A stretch of DNA of 64,000 nucleotides from Iningainema tapete BLCC-T55 (GTDB lineage Bacteria; Cyanobacteriota; Cyanobacteriia; Cyanobacteriales; Nostocaceae). Position 1 is the stretch's first letter, and the number at the start of each line of letters is the position of its first letter. The stretch covers positions 186,001 to 250,000 of the forward strand of contig NZ_JACXAE010000086.1 of the NCBI RefSeq assembly GCF_014698965.1, written 5' to 3'. The notes beneath the pieces are model-generated. The model was not told the DNA's origin, made no database searches, and was given only the letters and a program-made list of their open reading frames with translations. The translations under genes and the position numbers were made by a program. Below are positions 53,819 through 63,700 of this stretch, in pieces.

Positions 53819-55207
53819 ATGAAACTTACAGAAAATCAACAATTTAAGCAGGCTTTTGCCATTGGCAAAGGTAAACATTTCCCAAAGGTGCTTTTGATTG
53901 GAACCTTAAGCGCTTTGTCTATATTAGCGATCGCAAGTATTTTATTTTTCTCCAGATATAATACCGCTAATAAAATGGCTGTAGATCTTAAGGAATTTTC
54001 CAAAAGTGAGTATCCAGAAAATCCTGCCGATCTTAGCGGACATTATAGACAATATGTTAATCGTAAATTAACTGTTGTTAAAAAAGATGCCAATCATTTT
54101 GATTTTGTTTTAGAGCCTACTAATAAACACACAGCTAAGATAGTGTTTAAAAACATTGATATGAGGCTGTTTGTACCACAGCGCCCATCTTGGGTAAGTA
54201 AAAATGAAAATTTAGAAGTTATTTCTCTGGCTAATAGAGAATGGAATAGGCAACAAGTAAGTTTTAAGCCTAACGCCCAAGAAATTGAAATTTCCGGTGG
54301 TGATGGATTTGAAAAAAAGAATTTATCTTCCGTGGAAATTGCTAATAATTGCTTAAACTCAGGCTTGTGGGAAATATTACTCTTTCATAAAGAAGGCGAC
54401 TCTAAAAAACTTTACTACCAAGGTTGGTTTACCTTTCCGGCTGGACATTACAAGAATATATTCGAGCAGAACAATAATATTTCCTACTGGAAACACTGGT
54501 ATAAGCTAGAACACTGGCAGAATCCAGAAGGGACTCCTGTAGATGTACAAGCTTTAAGACAAGTTATTTCTGAAAAAGAAATTCCCACTAAATTTTTAGC
54601 AGATGAGAAAATTTTTGCCTCTGGAGAACAAAAGAGGAAATCTAAGTTATTATTTGCAGATAATATTTTTACTTGGAAGGATTTACAAAATGACAAATCA
54701 GCTTCATTTGCAAGTTTTGTAGCACCTGGTAAATATGATGTTAATAAACCTTGGGGTAATAAATACTGGAGAATAGCTAATTTTGAAAAAGCTATTCTGA
54801 GAAATGTAAAATCACCTGCAACTAATCAACAATTACAAGAACTTGAACTAATCTTCCAAGATAAGCAGACAAACAGTAAGAATCGATTTTTAGTAAGTGG
54901 AATTGACATCAACAAAATTCCTCAGCTTGCAGTCAATGATTATTCTAAAGGCTTGTATATGCCAATGGGAATTGGATTACCGCCTTTTTCTCAAAGTTAT
55001 GAAGATTTAAAAAAAGCTCCTCCTGCTCAAAGTCCTTATTTTAGTGTTTTACTTGATTCTCAAAATAAATGGATCAATCACCACGACACAGGTTTGGTTG
55101 GAGTAGCTATGCATCGCGACAAGTTTAATCCCAACTTACTCCATTTTTATTTCTTGTCCTACGAGCGCCACACTTTAGTCGGACACTATCTAATTACCCT
55201 TAACTGA
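53819..55207 (+). CDS. Unknown membrane-anchored protein, 462 aa
   Basis: I do not recognise this protein. From ATG 53819 (in-frame TTG 53804 upstream is less likely) it has a short cytoplasmic start, one helix (KVLLIGTLSALSILAIASIL, about 23-42) and a long soluble domain of about 415 residues. That domain is rich in Lys, Asn and aromatics, with few cysteines. Segments such as YPENPADLSGHYRQYVNRKL, SGLWEILLF...YYQGWFTFPAGHY and the end LLHFYFLSYERHTLVGHYLI look like ordered beta structure. Probably periplasmic, tethered to the membrane. It carries no repeats. A GTAGAGACG palindrome lies after the stop. Confidence 0.7.
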   Translation: MKLTENQQFKQAFAIGKGKHFPKVLLIGTLSALSILAIASILFFSRYNTANKMAVDLKEFSKSEYPENPADLSGHYRQYVNRKLTVVKKDANHFDFVLEPTNKHTAKIVFKNIDMRLFVPQRPSWVSKNENLEVISLANREWNRQQVSFKPNAQEIEISGGDGFEKKNLSSVEIANNCLNSGLWEILLFHKEGDSKKLYYQGWFTFPAGHYKNIFEQNNNISYWKHWYKLEHWQNPEGTPVDVQALRQVISEKEIPTKFLADEKIFASGEQKRKSKLLFADNIFTWKDLQNDKSASFASFVAPGKYDVNKPWGNKYWRIANFEKAILRNVKSPATNQQLQELELIFQDKQTNSKNRFLVSGIDINKIPQLAVNDYSKGLYMPMGIGLPPFSQSYEDLKKAPPAQSPYFSVLLDSQNKWINHHDTGLVGVAMHRDKFNPNLLHFYFLSYERHTLVGHYLITLN

Positions 55208-55218
55208 TGGACATAGCA

Positions 55219-55247
55219 GTAGAGACGCTCCGCCGGAGCGTCTCTAC
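55219..55247. repeat. GTAGAGACG palindromic repeat, copy 8
   Basis: A perfect palindrome GTAGAGACGCTCC-gcc-GGAGCGTCTCTAC, 12 bases after the unknown gene's stop. Compared with other copies, the change TTCC to CTCC is matched by a compensating change in the other arm, keeping the stem. Confidence 0.9.
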
Positions 55248-55366
55248 AATAATTGCGTAGAATTCAATCAAAAGATTAGTGTCATCGCATACCAAGAGGA
55301 ACTATCATAGAGTAGTGAGTATCATATGGATATAAGTCTCCTGCTTGCCATTCTCTATTAAAGAAA

Positions 55367-55852
55367 ATGCGATCGCTTGCACTACTGTTAGGTATCTGCC
55401 TCACTACTCTAACTTTTTTACCACAGCGGTTACTTGCACAAACCGCCTCGGAGCCAAAGCCTTCCGATGCTCCCTTGCAACTCAACTTGCTTAAACAACC
55501 AAACGAGTCTATCATCACAGCTGACACCATATCCCAAACTGGATTAACTACTCCTAGTTTGTGGTTAGCTAGAGATAACTCTGAAAACAAACTTTTAGAT
55601 AACTGGATAGCATACCCAGCTACTGGTAAAGAACCTGGGCGAATAGACTTACTTGTAAATCAGCAAGTTTGGAGTATACTAGATAACTTTGAGCGCTATG
55701 GCTTTGTAAATCGCCTTGGTAGTGTAGCACGAAATTATCGATACAACGTTAGAGTTTACAATTATCAACAAGACCGTTTAGCAACTTACACTTGTAACTT
55801 TAATACAACCCCAGCTTCATGCAGTATCGAGCTAAATAGCAGAGCAAAGTAG
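55367..55852 (+). CDS. Secreted conserved cyanobacterial protein
   Basis: 161 residues with a signal peptide (hydrophobic residues 4-18, cleavage near LLAQT). The mature part has SLWLARDNSENKLLDNWIAY, RIDLLVNQQVWSILDNFERY and a paired-Cys C-terminus (YTCNFNTTPASCSIELN). Related proteins are common in cyanobacteria but without known function to me. ATG 55367 lies just after TATTAAAGAAA, with only a weak ribosome binding site. The TAG stop (55850-55852) is formed by the adjoining GTAGGGTGGGC repeat. Confidence 0.7.
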   Translation: MRSLALLLGICLTTLTFLPQRLLAQTASEPKPSDAPLQLNLLKQPNESIITADTISQTGLTTPSLWLARDNSENKLLDNWIAYPATGKEPGRIDLLVNQQVWSILDNFERYGFVNRLGSVARNYRYNVRVYNYQQDRLATYTCNFNTTPASCSIELNSRAK

Positions 55853-55902
55853 GGTGGGCAATGCCCACAAAATCTGATTGTGGTGGGCAATGCTCACCCT
55901 AC
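55849..55902. repeat. GTAGGGTGGGC palindromic repeat that supplies stop codons to both flanking genes
   Basis: GTAGGGTGGGCAATGCCCACA, an AAATCTGAT spacer, then TGTGGTGGGCAATGCTCACCCTAC. The outer arms GTAGGGTG/CACCCTAC are complementary. The TAG of the left arm ends the secreted-protein gene (plus strand) and the TAG of the right arm, read on the minus strand (55899-55901), ends the PotD-like gene. It likely also forms the terminator for both. Confidence 0.85.
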
Positions 55903-57044
55903 CTAATCTTCTCAAACAAAGACTTGTACTGCTCAGTTGTTTCTGCTGGCAAGGGAAGCAAAAATTCGCTTTTGGCAAAAACTTCAGGATTACTAATTAA
56001 GATATTGCGTAATTGTTCGGGAAAGTCAGATACATTAATTTCTGTAGAAATTGGCGAATTAGTTTTGGTGAGAAGATAAATTTGTTTAGCAATATGAGGA
56101 GATAAACAAAAATCTATCCATTGATACAAAAAGTTTCCCCTGTCTTTACCAGTAGGACTTACCCATAAATCTGCCCACAACGCTGTTCCTGACTGAGGAA
56201 TAACTGCAACAAGTTCTGGGTAACGACCCAGCACTGGTAGTATATCATTTGACCACCCAACAGCTAGCCAAGTGTCACCAATAATTAAAGGTTCTAAGTA
56301 CCGATTAGAACTATAAAACTTTACTTGTTGGTTTAATACACGTAGTTCTGCCTCTAAAGAAGGAACTTTCTTGAAATCTACTGTGTTGTAGGATTGTCCC
56401 AGCTTCTTTAAAACTATACCAATCACTTCTCTTGGTTGATCTAGTAAAGAGATACGTCCCCGCAATTCACTTCGCCATAAATCACTCCAATCCTTTGGCA
56501 TCCAACCTAATTTTTCAAACTTGTGACGATTGTAAACAATTACTGTACTACCCCAACGATAAGGTGCTGCCCAAACTTTTCCTTGAGCATCAACGAAACC
56601 TTGGTCGTTGCGTGTCACCAATTCTTGCCACTGTTTAGGTAAATTAGACCAATTTTTGAGCTGATTTACAGACAATGGTTGTATTAGTTTATCCTTAATC
56701 GCGTAGCTGAGCCAGTAATCGCCTAAAGTAACTAAGTCTGCTGGGTTTGGTTTTTCGGCTTTGATAAAAGGTATAATCCGACGCCAAAAAGAATCTGGTG
56801 TCGGATTTGTTTTTTTCTGCCAATTTTGCAATTGCTGAAATAAATTGCGTAACTGCTCTACGGGGATAAATTTTAACTGCGGCTTCTGCTCTAAACTGCG
56901 GCGAAATTGATCGACTACCTGCCCAGGGATGGAATCTTTGAGCAACTGTACCTCAAATGTCTGTTGGTTACTTTGTGTACAGCTAATAAGCAGTTGTGAT
57001 AGTACCAGTGTCGTAGTACCTTGTAAAAAAGACCTTCTCTCCAT
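55899..57044 (-). CDS. Extracellular solute-binding lipoprotein, PotD/spermidine-like
   Basis: 381 residues. MERRSFLQGTTTLVLSQLLISC is a twin-arginine-like lipoprotein signal with the lipobox Cys at 22. The body is a type 2 periplasmic binding protein: KPNPADLVTLGDYWLSYAIKD, AAPYRWGSTVIVYNRHKFEK, GRISLLDQPREVIGIVLKKLG and TWLAVGWSNDILPVLGRYP. These match cyanobacterial polyamine-type (PotD/IdiA-like) substrate-binding proteins. No permease or ATPase gene is next to it, so it is an orphan binding protein here. The stop codon lies in a palindromic repeat. ATG 57044. Confidence 0.85.
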   Translation of the reverse strand: MERRSFLQGTTTLVLSQLLISCTQSNQQTFEVQLLKDSIPGQVVDQFRRSLEQKPQLKFIPVEQLRNLFQQLQNWQKKTNPTPDSFWRRIIPFIKAEKPNPADLVTLGDYWLSYAIKDKLIQPLSVNQLKNWSNLPKQWQELVTRNDQGFVDAQGKVWAAPYRWGSTVIVYNRHKFEKLGWMPKDWSDLWRSELRGRISLLDQPREVIGIVLKKLGQSYNTVDFKKVPSLEAELRVLNQQVKFYSSNRYLEPLIIGDTWLAVGWSNDILPVLGRYPELVAVIPQSGTALWADLWVSPTGKDRGNFLYQWIDFCLSPHIAKQIYLLTKTNSPISTEINVSDFPEQLRNILISNPEVFAKSEFLLPLPAETTEQYKSLFEKIR

Positions 57045-57366
57045 TGATTTTCGATTTTAGTTTTTCGATTTTAGCTCTGTTCTATCTTAAGCAACGTGGA
57101 GTAGCCCACTCAGGAGTTGCCCCCACCAAAGTATTCCGGGAAACATAAGTAATTTTGCTTGATTAATTAAGTTCAAGCCTTTTATTTACACATTGCAACA
57201 CTAACGTAGAGTAAAACTCCTACTAAGTATTTAAAAGTATTTCTAATTTAGAATTTAAGTATTACATTTCAACAGAAAATTTTAAAAGTTAAAAAAATCA
57301 TAAGTATGTTTAACATTGCCACTAGATTGCATAATATAGAATAAATCATGCTCATAAGGGTCTTAA
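57045..57366. other. Intergenic region with a short tandem repeat
   Basis: About 320 bases, divergent. TTTTCGATTTTAG is repeated twice near 57050-57075. The rest is AT-rich with no gene. Promoters of the lipoprotein and of the coiled-coil gene should be here. Confidence 0.45.
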
Positions 57367-57747
57367 ATGGAGCCATTACAAAAGCAGGTTCTGACTATAG
57401 GTCACAAGCTGGATGCCCTATATCAAGTGGTTGAGCAGCTCGATAATAAAGTCTCTCAAGCTTTATCAGATGGCTGTTTAGAGAAAACTCACGAAGTCAG
57501 GGATAATTTTCTGGAAAACAGTGACGTAGGACGTTACCAGTTCAAAGGACAAATTAATTTCAGCCCAGAGCTTGAACACAAGGATATTTTGGTGGATGGT
57601 ATTTATACAGATACCAATCTTCAAGGGGGAGACAAGCAAATAACGCCAGAAATTCAGATTCAACGATTAACAGCGCAATTAACAGCAGCATACAATCGCA
57701 TTGCTGCATTAGAAGAACAATTACTGCTCAAAAGAATTAATTTTTGA
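57367..57747 (+). CDS. Hypothetical protein with terminal coiled coils
   Basis: 126 residues. The N-terminal helix (QVLTIGHKLDALYQVVEQLD) and the C-terminal helix (RLTAQLTAAYNRIAALEEQL) have heptad patterns. The middle is polar and probably loose. No family recognised. ATG 57367 is preceded by AAGGGT, five bases upstream. It converges with cobT. Confidence 0.55.
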   Translation: MEPLQKQVLTIGHKLDALYQVVEQLDNKVSQALSDGCLEKTHEVRDNFLENSDVGRYQFKGQINFSPELEHKDILVDGIYTDTNLQGGDKQITPEIQIQRLTAQLTAAYNRIAALEEQLLLKRINF

Positions 57748-57803
57748 GAATAAAAGGAAAATTTGGCATTTTTGGTTTTAAAAAGCGAAATTAGCAAAAA
57801 AAC

Positions 57804-58937
57804 TTAGGTGTTATAAATCTGCTGATAACGCTCAAGCTGATTTTCTACTGCTGCTAGAAGTTGATTTTGCTGCCAATCTTTATAGAGATGGGCAGCAATA
57901 CAAATTCCTCCCGCGCCTACACCTTCTTTAACGAAGCCCTGCTCATAAACTCGAAGTTGGGAATAATGAGAATTAGCGAAGGAAAGCGAAGTGGCAAGTA
58001 GAGACGGCGGAACCCCAGTCAGAGAGACACAATACTCACCAATTAACTGAGCAAGTTCAATAGTACCACCAGTTGGGTCCTCTGCTACCCAGCGGGTTGT
58101 GCCTATAACTACAGATTGTGGTTGCCAAGGTAAATCATATCCTTTGGCGATCGCACTTGTCAGCGCGTAAACTGCCAGCATTTGCGTCCCACCCGCCAGC
58201 ATCACACCACAATGTCGCGAAAGTGCGATCGTCATCCCAGCAACTACAACTTGCATGGGATCGCCTACTGCTGCGACAAGTTGTAGGGGATCAATCTCCC
58301 CCACTCTCTGTGTCATCTTCAAAAGCCCAGCTTGTACTACTGACCACTTGTTGGTGTGATTACAAACAGGATGACTACTGTTGACTTTTCCTGCTGCTTT
58401 TATACCTAAACCTGTTAAAATCGCTAAAGCTGTTGTGGTTCCGCCCACAACGCACTCGCCTAAAAGGAAATACCCGTTTTGAATGTTGTTTCCTAACCTT
58501 TCACCCCAAAGTAGCCCTTGCTCTAACAAATGATTTACAGTTGCTAGTTCCATTGCTTCCCCTTGACTCAAACACCTAGCTGGAGCACCGCCTAAATCAA
58601 TTGTTGGTACAGCAGGTAGTTGGGGTAGCCCAGCATTGAATAAATAAACCGGAATCTTTAGTGCCTCAACTACGGCACGGGTAATAAATACAGGCGATGC
58701 ACCTGCAATCAGGGGTGGTAGGGGATATTGTAAACCTGGTTTCGCACCGTAGTACAAAAATTCTGCATCTGCACAAGCAGTGTATTTGCGATCTTCGGGT
58801 GTGCTACCGGCAGCAGAAATTCCTGGGATCAAACCAGTTTCAGTAAATCCTAAAACACAAGCAAACACAGGTGAACAATGACGGTTATTTCTCAGCCATT
58901 CCTCACCTACGTCTATCTGAGTATAAATGCGAATCAT
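57804..58937 (-). CDS. cobT: Nicotinate mononucleotide-dependent phosphoribosyltransferase CobT (cyanobacterial/archaeal type)
   Basis: 377 residues. The N-terminal half has CVLGFTETGLIPGISAAGST, LPPLIAGASPVFITRAVVEA and LFNAGLPQLP. The central HLLEQGLLWGERLG and GGTTTALAILTGLG segments and the VGDPMQ and GGTQMLAVYAL motifs follow the TIGR00303-type family. It activates the lower ligand base (dimethylbenzimidazole or adenine) with NaMN for cobalamin or pseudocobalamin assembly. It overlaps the upstream DUF2232 gene by four bases (ATGA), so the two are translationally coupled. cbiD at the left end belongs to the same pathway but is not linked. Confidence 0.88.
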   Translation of the reverse strand: MIRIYTQIDVGEEWLRNNRHCSPVFACVLGFTETGLIPGISAAGSTPEDRKYTACADAEFLYYGAKPGLQYPLPPLIAGASPVFITRAVVEALKIPVYLFNAGLPQLPAVPTIDLGGAPARCLSQGEAMELATVNHLLEQGLLWGERLGNNIQNGYFLLGECVVGGTTTALAILTGLGIKAAGKVNSSHPVCNHTNKWSVVQAGLLKMTQRVGEIDPLQLVAAVGDPMQVVVAGMTIALSRHCGVMLAGGTQMLAVYALTSAIAKGYDLPWQPQSVVIGTTRWVAEDPTGGTIELAQLIGEYCVSLTGVPPSLLATSLSFANSHYSQLRVYEQGFVKEGVGAGGICIAAHLYKDWQQNQLLAAVENQLERYQQIYNT

Positions 58938-59563
58938 TCATAATCCATGAGTACTTGTACCCATTGTGGGGGACGAGGGATGGGATTGCCTAGACGATCT
59001 AGTAATAACCACGCTGCTATGTGTACCACAAATAAGTAGATAAAGTTATTAAATAAAATTAAGGCGATCGCTCCCACTTGAATCAAAAATATGTTCGGAG
59101 TTGCTAAAATTCCTAGACGGAGGAATAACCACTCCAGAATATCTGTAACTTGGTTAATTAAATAGATCCACAGATCTTCACTTGACAAAACCGACAACAA
59201 CCAAAAGCGAAAAAAGACTCCAATTGCAGCTAACAATGCACCCAAGCTAATAGAAACAATCCAAGGAACACGACGATGCCATGCTGCCCCCAAAAGTACG
59301 CCCATAAAAGCAAAAGGCATGACAAACAGCATACTGCGTACTGGTCCCATTAGTACTGAAAGCAGTAAACCAGAAGTAAGTGCCGCCATCCATGATGCCC
59401 GACTACCCCAACGGAGGTAAACTAAGGCGATTGGTACTGAGAAAAATATCCGCAAAACCGGACCTAAAGGAAAGTAACTATTAATAAACCAAATCATACT
59501 ACCAGTACTGGCTAAAAAAGCCGTCTCTACCATCTTTAAAGGTGGTTCTTTCATTGCGATCAT
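58934..59563 (-). CDS. DUF2232 integral membrane protein
   Basis: 209 residues with about six hydrophobic segments. It has the family features LASTGSMIWFINSYFPLGP, LRIFFSVPIALVYLRWG, FVMPFAFMGVLLGAAWHRRV and a C-terminal helix with FNNFIYLFVVHIAAWLLLDRLG. DUF2232 (YybS-like) proteins resemble ECF transporter S-components. Close coupling with cobT suggests a role in uptake or handling of a cobalamin precursor, but that is inference. ATG 59563 and ATG 59554 are both possible. Confidence 0.8.
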   Translation of the reverse strand: MIAMKEPPLKMVETAFLASTGSMIWFINSYFPLGPVLRIFFSVPIALVYLRWGSRASWMAALTSGLLLSVLMGPVRSMLFVMPFAFMGVLLGAAWHRRVPWIVSISLGALLAAIGVFFRFWLLSVLSSEDLWIYLINQVTDILEWLFLRLGILATPNIFLIQVGAIALILFNNFIYLFVVHIAAWLLLDRLGNPIPRPPQWVQVLMDYE

Positions 59564-59604
59564 TTTAAGTTATAATTACCAGTCTAACAACTGCTTTAAG
59601 AGGA

Positions 59605-59649
59605 ATTAACCATTAGCCATTAGCAATTAACAATCAACCATTAGCCATT
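59605..59649. repeat. Short direct repeats between DUF2232 and the Crp/Fnr gene
   Basis: ACCATTAGCCATT occurs twice (about 59609 and 59638) with related CAATTAACAATC between. This is a low-complexity spacer typical of cyanobacteria. Confidence 0.5.
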
Positions 59650-59652
59650 CAT

Positions 59653-60354
59653 TTAAACGATCATTCGTTCTAGAGCTGATATATCAGGAATACATATAAC
59701 TTCCTGTTCGCGCCTAATTAATCCTTTTTTTTCTAACCTTGTCAACACTCGTGTTACTGTTTCCCTTGCCAACCCACTCAAACTACTTAACTCGCGATGA
59801 GGTAAATTGGGAATTTCTGTTCCTGAGACGCTTTTTTTGCCTTGCCCTTCTGCCAAAAACAACAACGTATCAGCCACTCGCGACTGACTATCAGATTCCC
59901 GTAACCGCAGTCGCCGATTAACTTGTCGCAAACGTCGCGCCATCAACTGTGCTAACCGAACTCCAGCCAAAGGTTCTGTTTGTAGTAACTTGACAAAATC
60001 CTGAGATGGCATACTGCCAATTACCGTAGGAGTCAAGGTAATCACATCAGTAGAGCGAGGTACTTCATCTAGCGCTGCCATTTCGCCAAATAATTCTCCT
60101 TGACCGAGAATATTAAGTGTTACCTCTTTACCTTCAAGATTGTAAGTGCGTATTTTTACCCATCCATCCATAATGAAATATACAGAGCCACCCCAGTCAT
60201 TTTCCAACAATATCACTTGATTCGCTGGATGAGTACGGGTAGCAAGATGAGTTAGGGCAATTTCTACAGCTGATTCTGGCAATCCTTGAAAAAAGGGAGC
60301 CGATGTGATCATCAAGGCATGGACAGATGCCTGCAAGCTATAACGATCTTCCAT
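59653..60354 (-). CDS. Crp/Fnr family transcriptional regulator
   Basis: 233 residues from ATG 60354 (the frame continues to 60432, but the extension is unlike the family). The cyclic-nucleotide-binding-like domain (about 15-130) has LLENDWGGSVYFIMDGWVKI and GQGELFGEMAALDEVPRST. The HTH (about 180-225) has LPHRELSSLSGLARETVTRV, then LTRLEKKGLI. The phosphate-cassette residues (GEMAALDEVPRST) keep Gly, Glu and Arg, so a nucleotide ligand such as cAMP is possible. CyaB in this window makes cAMP, but no link is shown. Monocistronic. Confidence 0.88.
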   Translation of the reverse strand: MEDRYSLQASVHALMITSAPFFQGLPESAVEIALTHLATRTHPANQVILLENDWGGSVYFIMDGWVKIRTYNLEGKEVTLNILGQGELFGEMAALDEVPRSTDVITLTPTVIGSMPSQDFVKLLQTEPLAGVRLAQLMARRLRQVNRRLRLRESDSQSRVADTLLFLAEGQGKKSVSGTEIPNLPHRELSSLSGLARETVTRVLTRLEKKGLIRREQEVICIPDISALERMIV

Positions 60355-60707
60355 TACTGAATAATTTTTATAAAGCTGCAATATACACAACAAACAACAG
60401 CGCCATTTTAAGCTATAGCTATCAAAGCACAAATTTTTTTCAACATAAAACTAAACTATGGTACACAGCAAAGTAATATTAACGCTTTTATAAGTAATTT
60501 TTACTTAGTGGGTTTAAACCGGGTAAAAGTTTTGCACCAAAATAGTATGCAGTCTACAATAGCTCCCTATGAAGCTAGCAATACTGCAAATATGATTACT
60601 TAACAACGTAGGCATACAATGTCAATGATACTCGAAGATCCGGTATAGGAATACCCCTACACCCTATTCTCAAAACTCAAATTTTTCAATGCAAAAGGTA
60701 AATTCAA
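60355..60707. other. Divergent promoter region
   Basis: About 350 bases between the regulator gene and the large coiled-coil gene. It is AT-rich; a GGTATAGGAATACCCCTA stretch with a small inverted repeat (GGTAT/ATACC) lies at 60641-60658. No gene seen. Confidence 0.4.
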
Positions 60708-63700
60708 GTGACTTCTCGCGCAACTGAAATTCAAACACTAATCGCAGATATTGACAACTTACTTGCTCAGAAAAATCGGCGCTTGCCTATTGTTCTCTCT
60801 AGCCCAGGGCAACCACGCCAAGTCTTAGAACGGATTCGCAACTTCCTTGTTAGTGTAGCTCAAGGCTCACCCAGTGATGATGCTGAAAACAACATCCCAC
60901 AACCACAACCACAAATGCCGACAGAATCGGGATTACTAATGCCACTACAAGCAGAATTACAAACCCTTTTGCAACAGAGGGCTACACTTGTGCAGGAGAT
61001 TAGACAGTTGGAGCAAAAACGACTGCACAATTACTCATTAACACAGCAAATGGCAAACCAAGAGAAAATAATTTCCGAATTTTTGCAAGTGTTAATGACT
61101 CGCTTATCACCAAATTTAGTACCACAGCCAGGAGGTGCGATCGCATCAACGCTCACCATTGATGCTCCTAATTCTTCTACTATAACTAAAAATGCGACTC
61201 AACCAGATCAAGTAGAACGCTTCACACGTCTAACTACGGAGTTAGATCAACGTTTAATAGCACTAGATGGTACTGTAAATGTTGTGTTTGATGCACTACA
61301 ACGTAATATTAACACCTATCATGAGTCTTTGTCCCAATCCCTGGCAAGAATGCATAATCAAGGAATCCAGGGAGAACAGTTGCTCATCAGTATAATTAAC
61401 GATTTAACAGAACATTTACAGCATCAAACTGCTTTACTCAATCAATCAGATGATAAAAATAAAACTTTGTTGACACCAGAAAATACTTTATTTACCAACA
61501 ATTATCAAGAAACTGATAAAAAGACAGAGGATACTGCGATCGCGCCAGAAATAGAAGCAATGTTACAGCAGTTAGAGCGCGAAACACAAACGCCTAGCAG
61601 AAAAGAAGCATCAGTAGAATTACAAAATCATAATTCTGAGCTACGTGATGAAGTAGATCAACTTTACGCTAGTTTATTTGGTAATGAAAATTTAACAGAG
61701 TTAAATCAGGAAATCCCAGCAAAAGCAACAACAGAAGTCACACCTGTAGAGGAAATTTCATCTGTTCCGGCTGAATTATCGCCTGAGTTAATAGATGCCA
61801 TTAACGCGGAAACTTTTGAAATCACCTTTGAAGTCACTTCGGAGTTACCCACATCAACAAGCCAACAACCAGATTCTGCTATTGTCATGTCCGATCCCTG
61901 GTTTGATGAACCAGATGCTGGGCTTTTAAATCTGAGCAATACTCAAGCACAAGAAAACTTCACGCTCACACCAACAGCACAATCATTAGATCTATTTAAT
62001 ACATTAGAACATTCAGAAACAGAAGGGGCGTCAATTGAAAAACCGACAAGTACTGATACAATCACAGTATTAACTGACCTGCTTACAAATGCAAGCAATA
62101 ATCCTGAGTCACAAGCATTAGTAAATCAAGCTCCACAATACCCACAAGAAATAGTTCCCGATCTTGAGGAGAGTGGTAATTTAGTTGCGATTGCCCCAAC
62201 TCCAGAAATCATCGATGATTATGATGATTTGGAACGATCTTTAAATAATTACGTACCCGCTTCTGCAACTGAAAATTTACTAGATTATCAGGAGAATTCA
62301 GAAGAAGCCTTCTCCGCCATTTCTCTGGAACAAGAACAGTTACAACAATTAGAACAAGATTTAGCTGACTTTGATCGCCAGCTAAATTCTTTACTGCAAC
62401 CTGTAAGTAACACTCAACCTCAAGAAAATACTGCAACTGCAACAAACGAAGTAATCTTAGAAGGAATAGATTCGTCTGTTCAGAACGAAACTAATCACAC
62501 AGAAAAAGAAAATACTGTTGACTCAGTTTGGTATTTGGGATTAGATTTGGGTACAACAGGAATTTCTGCAGCACTACTCAATCGCTCGACAATTGAATTA
62601 TATCCTGTGTACTGGTCAGCCGAAAATCTTTCAGTTACATCTAGTTCTACACAATCTCAACGTTTACCAGCAGAAGTTTATCTACCCGCAGAAGCGATAA
62701 CCGAAACAGAACAGATCCCAGTTATTGCACCTGTTGCAGTTCAACCGCATCATCTCTTCTCAGCCCAATTAAAGCCGTATTTACAAATTTGTCTTCCTTA
62801 CAAAGATCAAGGGCAATGGACACCAGTGTTACAATTAAACGAACTTTCTACAGTTCCGTTAGTTTGGGTTGTGCGATCGCTCGCCAAATTGCTCTTGACA
62901 TTGAAGTCAGATCGTAGTAGTACAACCTTAGGCTTAACGGCGGCGGCAATTGGTTTAGACCAAAAAACCTTCCATACTATTATTAATAACATTGCTGGTG
63001 TCATCTGTACTTGCCCGTCTAATTGGTCGGAACAATATCGTTTCAATGTGCGCGAAGCAATACTTACAAGTATGTTAGTGCAGCATCCACAACAAGTGTT
63101 TTTTGTCGAAGAAGCCATCGCCAGCTTACTACCAGAACTTGATGGCGCTAACGGTGAGCAAGTAAAATTAAGCGCTCATCAAGGAAACTTTTCCGTCAAA
63201 ACTAGCGATCATTCTCTATTAGGCAACACTCTCATCGTTAGTATTGGCGCTAACACAACAGAAATGGCGCTAGTCGATGTGCCAGAAATCTTAGAAGATT
63301 TAACACACAGTGATTTCATGCTCCACGGTTTTGCTTATGCCGGAGCGGGAATAGAGCAAGACATTATTTGCCAATTGCTGCTTCCACCTAAATGGCGACA
63401 ACCGCGAACCTTTGTTGAGGATGAGAACAAAAATGAACAGAGCCTAAGACACTGGAGTCCGGCGATCGCTGGTTTAGATCAAATGCTCCTATCAAGTTTA
63501 AAATGGGAAGAGCTAAACTTACCTCGACCCGGAGAACCAGATATTATAGATCGCATTCGCCTCCAGCAGCGTTTAGAAAGTTCTCTGCTTGGCAAGGGTG
63601 TGCAAGAGGCAGCGATCGCACTCAAACTCATCTTACAACACCAAGACTCTTTTACCTTAGAATTAGCAGATCAACAGTGGGTATTACAGCGGCGAGACTT

